From: Streptomyces angustmyceticus | GTDB taxonomy: Bacteria > Actinomycetota > Actinomycetes > Streptomycetales > Streptomycetaceae | Assembly (NCBI RefSeq): GCF_019933235.1 | Contig: NZ_CP082945.1 | Coordinates: 1,550,001-1,614,000 of the forward strand | Length of the DNA: 64,000 nt | Direction of reading: 5' to 3' | In this document: piece by piece, positions 18,869 to 26,587 of the stretch | Layout of the letters: the number at the start of each line of letters is the position of its first letter | Position numbering within the stretch: position 1 is the stretch's first letter | Position numbers and translations under genes: made by a program | The notes under the pieces: model-generated | Database searches by the model: none | Told to the model about the DNA's origin: nothing | Seen by the model: the letters and a program-made list of their open reading frames with translations, nothing else

Positions 18869-20197
18869 TCACTCCGGCGCACTGTCCTCCGGCGCGCCCC
18901 GCGCCAGCCCGGCCAGCACATCGAGCGCCCCGGCCAGGGCGTCGGCGGGCGGCGAGGCGAGAGCCAGGCGGACGGCGCCCGGCGCATGGCCCGACCCGAC
19001 GGTGAACGCCCCGGCCGGGGTGACCGCGATGCCGCGGCGGGCAGCGGCGGCGACGAAGGTGTCGGCCCGCCAGGGCTCCGGCAGTTCCCACCAGCAGTGA
19101 TACGCGTGCGGATCGGCCCGCACCCGGAAGCCGGCGAGCCGCTCGGCGGCGATGCGCTGGCGCGCGGCGGCGTCGGCGCGCTTCTCCTCCTCGATGGCCG
19201 CCGCGGTCCCGTCGGCCATCCAGCGGGTGCCCGCGTCGAGCGCGAAGCGGGCGGCCGCCCAGGTACCCGACCTGAGGGCCGTCCCGACGTCCTGGGCGAC
19301 GCCGGCGGGCACCGCGAGGAAGCCCAGGGAGAGGCCCGGCGCGAGCCGCTTGGACAGGCTGTCGACGAGCACGGTGCGCTCCGGCGCGAGAGCCGCGAGG
19401 GGCGGCAGGTCGGGGCGGAGGAATCCGTAGATGGCGTCCTCGATGGCGTGGATGTCCAACTCCCGCAGGAGCGCAGCGAGTTCGGCGCGGCGGTGGCCGG
19501 GCATCGTGATGCCCAGCGGGTTGTGCAGGGCCGGCTGGAGGTAGACGGCGCGCAGCGGGGCGACGGCCCGCAGCGCCTCGGGGACCGGGCCGTGCTCGTC
19601 CATGGCGAGCGGGACGAGGGTGACGCCGAGGCGGGCCGCGATGCCCTTCACGACGGGGTAGGTCAGCGCCTCGACGCCCAGGCGCTCACCGGCCGGGACC
19701 AGGGCGGCGATCGCGGCGGCCACCGCCTGCCGGCCGTTGCCCGCGAAGAGCAGCCGCCCCGGGTCCGGCGCCCAGCCGGCGCGGGCGAGGTGGGCGGCCG
19801 CGGCCCGGCGGGCCGCGGCCGTGCCGGCGGCGCCGACCGGGCGGAGCGCGGCGGCCAGGGCGTCGGGGCGCGCCAGGTGTTCCAGACTCTTGGCGAGCAG
19901 CGCGGGGTGGTGCGGCAGAACGGGGAAGTTCATCTCCAGGTCGACGCGGGCGCCACCCGGCTCGGCCAGGGCGGGCTCGTCCGCGGGTGCGGCGTCGCGG
20001 ACGAAGGTGCCGCGGCCGACTTCGCCCACCGTCAGGCCGCGTCGGCTCAATTCCTGGTACACCCGGGCCGCCGTCGAGGCGGCGATGCGCCGGCTCCTGG
20101 CGAACCGGCGGAGCGGCAGCAGCCGGTCACCGGGGTGGAGCCGGCCGGCGGCGATGTCGGCCGCGAGTTCATCGGCGATCGCGCGATAGTCGTCCAT
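18869..20197 (-). CDS. MocR-family regulator (GntR wHTH plus aminotransferase-like domain)
   Basis: A 442-residue MocR-type transcription factor. Residues 1-70 form a GntR winged helix (YRAIADELAADIAAGRL, PGDRLLPLRRFA, STAARVYQELSRRG). A fold-type I aminotransferase domain follows, with the PLP-binding Lys at residue 283 in VDSLSKRLAPGLSLG and the HNPLG motif. The ATG at 20197 has GGGGAG upstream; an earlier in-frame ATG at 20227 would lie inside the operator. Members sense an amino compound or PLP through the PLP domain. It is divergent from an alpha/beta hydrolase, and perfect direct repeats between them suggest it controls both. Confidence 0.92.
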   Translation of the reverse strand: MDDYRAIADELAADIAAGRLHPGDRLLPLRRFARSRRIAASTAARVYQELSRRGLTVGEVGRGTFVRDAAPADEPALAEPGGARVDLEMNFPVLPHHPALLAKSLEHLARPDALAAALRPVGAAGTAAARRAAAAHLARAGWAPDPGRLLFAGNGRQAVAAAIAALVPAGERLGVEALTYPVVKGIAARLGVTLVPLAMDEHGPVPEALRAVAPLRAVYLQPALHNPLGITMPGHRRAELAALLRELDIHAIEDAIYGFLRPDLPPLAALAPERTVLVDSLSKRLAPGLSLGFLAVPAGVAQDVGTALRSGTWAAARFALDAGTRWMADGTAAAIEEEKRADAAARQRIAAERLAGFRVRADPHAYHCWWELPEPWRADTFVAAAARRGIAVTPAGAFTVGSGHAPGAVRLALASPPADALAGALDVLAGLARGAPEDSAPE

Positions 20198-20209
20198 CGC
20201 CCACTCCCC

Positions 20210-20245
20210 ACATTGCACCGAGTACATTTTTTACATTGCACCGAG
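20210..20245. promoter_or_regulatory. direct-repeat operator for the MocR regulator
   Basis: The 13-mer ACATTGCACCGAG occurs twice in the same orientation, at 20210-20222 and 20233-20245, start to start 23 bp apart (about two helical turns). The spacer is T-rich (ACATTTTTT), unusual for this genome. The pair sits between the divergent MocR and hydrolase genes. MocR proteins are known to bind spaced direct repeats as domain-swapped dimers, so this is the natural operator candidate for autoregulation and hydrolase control. Confidence 0.8.
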
Positions 20246-20299
20246 AGATTGCCCTCTATAGCATCGAGGAGTCAAGTCACAGCAGAGGGGGCACCTCCC

Positions 20300-21097
20300 A
20301 TGGGATCGGTCTTTCACGGCGACATCACCGTCGGGTACGAGGACGAGGGCAGCGGCGAGGCCCTGGTGCTCGTCCACGGCCACCCCTTCGACCGCTCGAT
20401 GTGGCACCCGCAGACCGAGCACTTCAGCCGGGCCGGATGGCGGGTGATCGCCCCGGACCTGCGGGGCTACGGGGACAGCACCGCCGTGCCCGGCACGACC
20501 CCGCTGGCGGCCTTCGCCCGCGACCTCGCCGGACTGCTCGACCACCTCGGGATCGAGCGCTGCGTCCTCGGCGGCCTCTCGATGGGCGGCCAGATCGTCA
20601 TGGAGTGCTACCGGCTCTTCCCGGAGCGGATACGGGGCCTGGTGTTCGCCGACACCTTCGCCTCGGCGGAGACCGCGGACGGCAAGGCCGCGCGGTACGC
20701 CATGGCGGAGCGCCTGCTGCGCGAGGGCATGGACGGCTACGCACACGAGGTGCTGGCCAAAATGATCTCCCCGGCCACGATCGCCGCCCGGCCGGACGTC
20801 GCCGCGCACGTCCTGCGGATGATGACGGCCACGCCCCCGGAAGGCGCGGCCGCCGCACTCCGCGGCCGCGCCGAACGCCCCGACTACACCGGGCTGCTGT
20901 CACGCGTCACGGTTCCGGCTCTGGTGGTGGTCGGCGCGGAGGACGCCTACACACCGGTGGGCGACGCCCTGGACATCCACGAGCGCGTCCCCGACTCCCG
21001 GCTGACGGTCATCGAGCAGGCGGCCCACATGCCGAACCTGGAACAGCCGGACACCTTCAACGCGGCGCTGGGCGCGTTCCTCGACGCGCTGCCGTAG
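20300..21097 (+). CDS. alpha/beta hydrolase
   Basis: A 265-residue single-domain alpha/beta hydrolase. The oxyanion loop is LVHGHPFDRSMW, the nucleophile is Ser94 in GGLSMGG, the acid is the Asp of VVVGAEDAYTP, and the base is the His of EQAAHMPNLEQP. It resembles 3-oxoadipate enol-lactonases, haloperoxidases and related esterases; the substrate is unknown. The ATG at 20300 follows AGAGGGGG. It is transcribed away from the MocR gene. The direct repeats in the shared promoter imply that an amino compound sensed by MocR controls it. Confidence 0.9.
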   Translation: MGSVFHGDITVGYEDEGSGEALVLVHGHPFDRSMWHPQTEHFSRAGWRVIAPDLRGYGDSTAVPGTTPLAAFARDLAGLLDHLGIERCVLGGLSMGGQIVMECYRLFPERIRGLVFADTFASAETADGKAARYAMAERLLREGMDGYAHEVLAKMISPATIAARPDVAAHVLRMMTATPPEGAAAALRGRAERPDYTGLLSRVTVPALVVVGAEDAYTPVGDALDIHERVPDSRLTVIEQAAHMPNLEQPDTFNAALGAFLDALP

Positions 21098-21181
21098 GCC
21101 GGGGCGCCGTACGGGAACGACCTTGGGGGCGGGGTCCGCAGCCCGCCCCCGGGTCCTCACTCGACGGCAGCGTCGGGCCCC

Positions 21182-22018
21182 TCATCCGACGTCACCACCC
21201 GCCCCGGTCACCCGCCCGGACGCCAGCAGTGCCCGGTGCGGGAGCACCAGCGCCCCGTCGCTCCCGGTGAACTCCCGTGCCAGCACGACGAATTTCCGGC
21301 GGATGCGCTCGGTCGCGGCCTCCCCCTGGCTCCGTACGATCCGGCCGATGGTCGCCACCCCCGCCGCCGGGCCGCTCCACCACTCCTCCGGCGTGGTGCG
21401 GTGGTCCCAGGACAGCGGCCGGCAGACCGCGTCCGCCAGGCCCGCGTCCCGCAGCAGGGCGACGAGACCCTCTTCGGTGCGCGGGAAGTCGTCCTCGGGG
21501 GCGAGCGCGGGCAGGGACGGCGGACGGGTCACACCGGCCGCCCGGACGGCGCGGCCGAGCAGCGCCTGCCCCGGCGCGGCGGGAGCCGCCCAGAGCGTCA
21601 GCGCGATCCGGCCGCCGGGCCGGGTCACCCGGCGCAGCTCCGCGAGGGCCTCCCGCGGCCGCCCCACGTGGTTGAGTACGAAATTGCCGATCACGGCGTC
21701 GAACCGCCCGTCGGCGTACGGCAGGTGCGGCAGTGCGGCGATCTGGACGCATGCGCCGGGGACGGCACGGGCGGCACGCCGGGCCATCCCGGGCTCGGCG
21801 TCCACCGCCACCACCCGCGCTCCCCGCGCACAGGCCGCGGCGGCCGCCGAGCCCGTGCCCGTACCGGCATCGAGCACCCGGGCGCCCGCGACCACCCCCG
21901 CGGCGTCCAGCAGCCGCGGCACCGGATGGGCACAGAGCCTGCCGAACCCGGCCTCGTACGCGGCCGCGGTCCCCGCCCACGCCCGGCGCTCACTCTCATC
22001 GAACGGTGTGTACGCCAC
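21182..22018 (-). CDS. class I SAM-dependent methyltransferase
   Basis: A 278-residue protein. I take the GTG at 22018, because GGAGAGGGGGAACG precedes it; the frame continues 12 codons upstream without a site. Motif I is RVLDAGTGTGSAAAAACARGARVVAVD, motif II/post-I is the acidic VDAEPGM, and the motif IV region is FDAVIGNFVLNHVGRP. PGGRIALTLWA follows. It is a UbiE/Methyltransf_11-like enzyme. The C-terminal third, with a Trp-rich HRTTPEEWWSGPAAG, probably binds substrate. It is convergent with the alpha/beta hydrolase and divergent from the exported CocE-type hydrolase. Confidence 0.88.
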   Translation of the reverse strand: MAYTPFDESERRAWAGTAAAYEAGFGRLCAHPVPRLLDAAGVVAGARVLDAGTGTGSAAAAACARGARVVAVDAEPGMARRAARAVPGACVQIAALPHLPYADGRFDAVIGNFVLNHVGRPREALAELRRVTRPGGRIALTLWAAPAAPGQALLGRAVRAAGVTRPPSLPALAPEDDFPRTEEGLVALLRDAGLADAVCRPLSWDHRTTPEEWWSGPAAGVATIGRIVRSQGEAATERIRRKFVVLAREFTGSDGALVLPHRALLASGRVTGAGGDVG

Positions 22019-22059
22019 CGTTCCCCCTCTCCTGTCGACTCCCCTTGCGCGCAAGGGCG

Positions 22060-22098
22060 TTACTCACCCGTAACCTACCGATGGGTTACCTCAGGTAA
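22060..22098. promoter_or_regulatory. cluster of overlapping inverted repeats (putative operator)
   Basis: Three dyads interlock between the divergent methyltransferase and CocE-type genes. TTAC-N6-GTAA lies at 22060-22073, GTAACC-N8-GGTTAC at 22070-22089, and TTACC-TCA-GGTAA at 22086-22098. The half-site GTTACC/GGTAAC is thus used four times within 39 bp. A repressor of the TetR or MarR type is plausible, but none is adjacent. Confidence 0.55.
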
Positions 22099-22197
22099 GG
22101 CATGGCACTTAATCTCCAGTTCACATTCGGGTGGCCGTATGCCCCTCCTGTCCTCCGACAGCGTGCGGCCCGCCCGCGTCGAGATCTGGAGCAGAAG

Positions 22198-23799
22198 ATG
22201 AGGCCCTCCCGCACGACACTGCGCGCCGCGATCAGCACCGTCTCCGCCGCGGTGCTCGCCACCACGGTGCTCGCCGGCGCACCGGCCACCGCCCGGGCGG
22301 CAGAGCCGGAATCCGCCCCCGCGGCAGCGGCGGCGGGTGCCCCCTCCGTGCGGTTCGTCGACATCCAGGGCGACGGCGGCACCACCCTCAAGGCCAACGT
22401 CTTCACTCCGGCCGGCGCCGACGGCACCCGGCGCTACCCGGTCATCGTGCTGCCCACCAGCTGGTCGATGCCGCAGATCGAGTACATGGCGCAGGCCAAG
22501 AAGCTGGCGGACAAGGGCTATGTGGTCGTCGGATACAACTCGCGCGGGTTCTGGCAGTCCGGCGGGGAGATCGACACCGCCGGACCGAAGGACGTCGCCG
22601 ACGCCTCGAAGGTCATCGACTGGGCGCTGGCCCACACACCGGCCGATCCGCAGAAGGTCGGGATGGGCGGTGTCTCCTACGGGGCCGGGATCAGCCTGCT
22701 GGCCGCCGCCTTCGACAAGCGGATCAAGGCGGTGGCGGCGCTCAGCGGCTGGGGCGACCTCGTCGGCTCGATCTACAGCGGCCGCACCGAGCACCGGCAG
22801 GCCGCGGAGTTCCTGGGCGCCACGGGCGCGCTGACCGGACGCCCCAGCGCCGAATTCCGCACCATCATGAAGGACTTCCTGGCCTCGAACCTGGACAAGG
22901 AGCAGGACCTGATCAATTGGGGGCGCAAGCGCTCCCCCGCCACCTATCTCGACAAGATCAATGCCAACGGCGCCGCCATCATGCTGGGCAACGCCTGGGG
23001 CGACTCCATCTTCCCGCCCAACCAGACCGCCGACTTCTACGAGAAGCTGACCGGCCCCAAGCGGCTGGAGTTCCGCCCCGGTGACCACGCCACCGCCGAA
23101 GGGCTCGGACTGTTCGGACTGCCCAACGACACCTGGACCGATACCCAGCGGTGGTTCGACCACTACCTCAAGGGCGCCGACAACGGCGTCGAGCGGGAGT
23201 CGCCGGTCCTGCTCAAGTCCCGTTCCACCGGGGCGTACGAGGGCTACCGGAGCTGGCAGGACGTCCCGTCCGCACAGCGCCGGATCGGCCTCGACGGCAG
23301 CAAGCAGCTCCACACCAACTGGGACTCCGGCGCCGACGGCGGCCTGGTCATCCTCTCCAGCATGCTGGACCAGTTCCTCCGGCTGCCGCCGATGGCCTCG
23401 ATCCCCCTGCTGCCGCGCTCCCTTGCCGCCGTCTGGCAGTCCGAGCGCTACGACACCGAGCAGCGGGTCCGGGGGACCACCCGGCTGCACACCACCATGA
23501 CCAGCACCGCGGAAAGCGGCACCGCCATCGCCTACCTCTACGACGTGGGCCCGCTCGGCATCGGCAAGCTGGTCACCCACGCGCCGTACACCTTCCACGA
23601 CAAGACGCCGAACCAGCCCTTCGGCGTGGACCTGGACCTGTTCTCCACGGCGTACGACGTCCCGGCAGGCCACCGTCTCGCGGTGGTCGTGGACACCGTC
23701 GACCCGCTCTACAACGAGCACAACCCGAGCGGCGCCCGGCTGACGTTCTCCTCCCCGGCGAACGACCCGTCGTACGTATCGGTGCCGGTGCGCGATTAG
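22198..23799 (+). CDS. secreted CocE/NonD-type (S15-like) alpha/beta hydrolase
   Basis: A 533-residue exported protein. The ATG at 22198 has GGAG upstream; an earlier in-frame ATG (22102) would bury the signal peptide. The signal reads LRAAISTVSAAVLATTVLAGAPATARA. The catalytic domain shows the nucleophile Ser160 in GMGGVSYGAGISL, the acid Asp in WGDSIFPPNQ and the His in RPGDHATAEG. A C-terminal beta-rich domain (TTRLHTTMTSTAESGTAIAYLYDV) matches the jelly roll of X-Pro dipeptidyl peptidases and cocaine esterases. It likely hydrolyses an ester or a Pro-containing peptide outside the cell. Confidence 0.9.
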   Translation: MRPSRTTLRAAISTVSAAVLATTVLAGAPATARAAEPESAPAAAAAGAPSVRFVDIQGDGGTTLKANVFTPAGADGTRRYPVIVLPTSWSMPQIEYMAQAKKLADKGYVVVGYNSRGFWQSGGEIDTAGPKDVADASKVIDWALAHTPADPQKVGMGGVSYGAGISLLAAAFDKRIKAVAALSGWGDLVGSIYSGRTEHRQAAEFLGATGALTGRPSAEFRTIMKDFLASNLDKEQDLINWGRKRSPATYLDKINANGAAIMLGNAWGDSIFPPNQTADFYEKLTGPKRLEFRPGDHATAEGLGLFGLPNDTWTDTQRWFDHYLKGADNGVERESPVLLKSRSTGAYEGYRSWQDVPSAQRRIGLDGSKQLHTNWDSGADGGLVILSSMLDQFLRLPPMASIPLLPRSLAAVWQSERYDTEQRVRGTTRLHTTMTSTAESGTAIAYLYDVGPLGIGKLVTHAPYTFHDKTPNQPFGVDLDLFSTAYDVPAGHRLAVVVDTVDPLYNEHNPSGARLTFSSPANDPSYVSVPVRD

Positions 23800-23830
23800 G
23801 CCCGGCCTCCCGACGGCGCTGGCGGCTCGG

Positions 23831-24631
23831 TCAGGTCTGCCGGCTGAAGGCCTGCTGGGCCAGCAGGTCGTCGGCGGAGAGCAGCGCCCCCTCCCCGTCG
23901 GTGGCCGGTGCTTCTTCGGTCCGGACAGTCCGGTCCACCGGGCCGGGGCCGGCCAGGCGGTCCGCATACGGCGAGCTGGGGTGGGCAGCAAGCAGCCGCA
24001 CCCGGCCATCGCCGGAGCCGCGCGGGGAGACCGGCACCACCGCAGCCGGGAGACCTCTGCCGTCGGTGACGAACAGGTCGAAGTCGTCGTAGCGGAAATG
24101 GTCGATGTCCACGATGGGCTTCGGGTAGTGGTGGTACCCGGCGGCTTTCGGGAGCACCCCGGAGTGGGTACCGGCGGGCAGCGGAACCGAGGCGTTGAAT
24201 ATCGAGTCCGTCCACTCGGCCACCTGCTCGGCGGTCTCTACGGGGGTGTCCAGGAGCCGTTGACCGTCGTCGTAGCCGAGGTTCGCGTACCCGGGCAGGG
24301 TGTCCGGGAATGCTCCGACCACCCGAGCGGCGCAGCGGCGGATGCGGTCCACCTTCGCAGGGTCCGCGCAGAATTGCGCCGACCACTCGATGCCAAGCGG
24401 CAGAAGCAGGCACAGCCAGCCGTCGCCGTCGTGTACCCACACTCCACCACCGTGGTGGTCCTGATACGGCCCAGGCGCGAACGTCCAGTCACCAGTTGTC
24501 CCGACGAGCTTGACCATCAATGTGCGGCTCGCCCGGTACTGGGAGCTCTCGCTGCGCGGCGGATGGTCCGCCACGGTGATGGTCCACGGAAAGTCTTCGT
24601 GCTCTGGGTGTCCCCGTCCCGAGCTGTTCAT
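23831..24631 (-). CDS. conserved actinomycete protein of unknown function
   Basis: A 266-residue soluble protein that I recognise only as a type repeatedly seen in Streptomyces (possibly DUF6424; recalled, not checked). The N-terminus EHEDFPWTITVADHPPRSES is followed by a conserved-looking HHGGGVWVHDGDGWLCLLLPLGIEWSAQFCADPAKVD. No signal peptide, membrane helix or catalytic motif is evident. The ATG at 24631 is served by AAGGAG about six bases upstream. It is convergent with the CocE-type gene, 31 bp apart. Confidence 0.75.
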   Translation of the reverse strand: MNSSGRGHPEHEDFPWTITVADHPPRSESSQYRASRTLMVKLVGTTGDWTFAPGPYQDHHGGGVWVHDGDGWLCLLLPLGIEWSAQFCADPAKVDRIRRCAARVVGAFPDTLPGYANLGYDDGQRLLDTPVETAEQVAEWTDSIFNASVPLPAGTHSGVLPKAAGYHHYPKPIVDIDHFRYDDFDLFVTDGRGLPAAVVPVSPRGSGDGRVRLLAAHPSSPYADRLAGPGPVDRTVRTEEAPATDGEGALLSADDLLAQQAFSRQT

Positions 24632-25279
24632 GGCGATCTCCTTGGTGGAGTTCCCGGCTGCTCCGGGAGAAACTCCCGTTCTCGAACGTCAGGGTCATAC
24701 AGGCCGTTGACAGGCATCTGGCATCCGGGGGGAGAGACGCTTCACCGAAATCGGGCTGCCATCACCATCGGCTGCCGGCCGTGCCACTGCACGGGAGAGT
24801 TTCAGGTGAATCAGTCCACTGCGACGGGAAATCTCTCCCGGACATTCCGCACTGATTCCGCGGCGCCTGCCGCCAGGCCCTCAGTGATTTCCACGCGGAG
24901 AAGAGATGGAGCACCAGCACCTCAAGCTGCCACATGCGGCAGTCATCGGCTGCTCCTGTTGCCGCTCTTGAAATGTGCGACACGAGTGCACCCCGCCCCA
25001 TAGGGGCGATTTTACCTCTGCCCTGGAAGGCACGCCTTCCGGGCAGGTTGGCCTCAGCGCACCTGCGCTTCGAGAGGCCCGAGGGGCCGCGGCCTGGTCC
25101 TACGAGGACGTCGTGAAGCCCAACTGGCCTATCACCGGCTCGCACGTGCGAAGCATTCGAATGGCAACCCGACGGATCGCCACGGACGATGGTGCTCGAA
25201 CCTTCGGCGCGACGGCAGATCCCCTGAGTTTGCGCTGCACATGTGGAGGGCATGACCGGCGGCCTCAGGAGGCGATCGT
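24632..25279. other. 648-bp intergenic region, no credible gene
   Basis: GC content drops compared with the neighbours and reading frames on both strands are short. The longest (minus 24762-25325, plus 24975-25373) show no domain, no good start signal and no third-position bias. It lies at the left border of the RiPP and hydrolase region, so it may be old junction DNA. I found no repeats or tRNA here. Confidence 0.5.
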
Positions 25280-26587
25280 ATGCGGACACCCCCCAAGCCT
25301 CATTCCCACCCGCACCCGGAAGCACGGCGACCCTCGCTCAGTACCTGGTGGTCGCGGGCAGCCCTGTCAGTGATCGTGCTGGTGCTCCTTATGACCACGC
25401 TGCTACTGGCCCGGTTCGGCCTGGAGGACTTCGTCCATGATCTGACCTTCGCCGGTCGCCTCACCGGTGCCGTCCTTCTCGCGGTCTCGTTCACCACGCT
25501 CGTGGGCGCCGCCGCGGTCCTGGACCACTGGATCCGGCAGAGCTTCCCCTACTCCGGCCTGGTCGCGCTGATCGGCACGTTCGCGGCCCTGCTGACCAAC
25601 GCCATGCTCCTGGCGCAGACAGTCAAGGACGGCGAGTCCGCGGTCTACCCGGCGCTGTTCGGCGTGCTCACGGCGGGTTCGGCATACGCCGCCTTCGTGG
25701 TGTGGCGGACATCGGTCGTGATCCCCGCTCCGAAGCGGGTGGCCGCCGCGGTGATCGTCTCCTCGGTCATCGCGGCGGCCAATTTCGGCTACCAGAACCT
25801 CTTTCAGCCGTACCAGCGACAGACCCAGCCGCTCATCACGGTGTCCATGGGAAAGCCGGTACTGAGCAAGGACCGCAAGGCGTTCGCCGTACCGGTCGAC
25901 ATCACTCTCCAGAACCACGGCGAGGTGGGTTTCTACGTGCTCGGCACCGAGTTCCACGCCATGGGGAAACAGGTTCCGCTGAGCCCGAAGGACCGGCTCC
26001 GCCGGCAGTGGCGGGCCGATGCCGAGCAATGGCGCAATTCATCGGAGTGGAACCCGCTCTCCCGCCGGGAGATGCACCAGCCCGGAGAGTTGGTCGAGGC
26101 GAAACCGTGGATGCCCTACGGAAGTTGGGTTGAGTCGAACGACACCTACGCCACCCGAATGGTGGTGCAACTGCCCATGAACACGCCGTACGACCAGGTG
26201 GCCTTCTATGCCACCGCGAGCCTCGCGCGCAAGGACCGGCTCGTGCTGCAGCCGCTCGACTTCGTGGCGTACTCCTGGGGCAGGGAAAAAATCCCCGGAT
26301 GGGTGAAGGCGCAACAGAGGGGCGGTCTTGACTCTCTCCTCTACCGTGCCAGGGTGCACGAGAACAATGCGCTCGACGAACACACAAGGGACCCGCGTTT
26401 CATCACCGTCTACTGGCAGTTCGGCACGCACGGCGCGAACGTGTCCTCATCCATTACGCGGAAGGGCGAGGAAAACCGCATCCCCAACCCGGCGGAGAAC
26501 CGGGAGGTAGCGAGCCGGTACGGCCTCGTCGACCTCATCACCGGCCCGGTGGAGCGGACCCTCTGGGACGTCAAGAGCCAGCGCTGA
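25280..26587 (+). CDS. membrane protein of unknown function with extracytoplasmic domain
   Basis: A 435-residue protein. Residues 25-180 contain five hydrophobic helices (the first is ALSVIVLVLLMTTLLLARF, the last VAAAVIVSSVIAAANFGYQ). A C-terminal soluble domain of about 250 residues follows, beginning PLITVSMGKPVLSKDRKAFAVPVDITLQN, a beta-sandwich-like pattern. I do not recognise the family. Its last 17 bp overlap the 3' end of the convergent lasso cyclase gene. That proximity makes a role in export or immunity for the peptide conceivable, but it is not of the ABC type and the opposite orientation argues against co-expression. Confidence 0.75.
   Translation: MRTPPKPHSHPHPEARRPSLSTWWSRAALSVIVLVLLMTTLLLARFGLEDFVHDLTFAGRLTGAVLLAVSFTTLVGAAAVLDHWIRQSFPYSGLVALIGTFAALLTNAMLLAQTVKDGESAVYPALFGVLTAGSAYAAFVVWRTSVVIPAPKRVAAAVIVSSVIAAANFGYQNLFQPYQRQTQPLITVSMGKPVLSKDRKAFAVPVDITLQNHGEVGFYVLGTEFHAMGKQVPLSPKDRLRRQWRADAEQWRNSSEWNPLSRREMHQPGELVEAKPWMPYGSWVESNDTYATRMVVQLPMNTPYDQVAFYATASLARKDRLVLQPLDFVAYSWGREKIPGWVKAQQRGGLDSLLYRARVHENNALDEHTRDPRFITVYWQFGTHGANVSSSITRKGEENRIPNPAENREVASRYGLVDLITGPVERTLWDVKSQR

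Noticed and set aside
24975..25373. 132-residue plus-strand frame
   Set aside because: It overlaps the start of the better-supported membrane protein gene, has no ribosome site and shows no domain.
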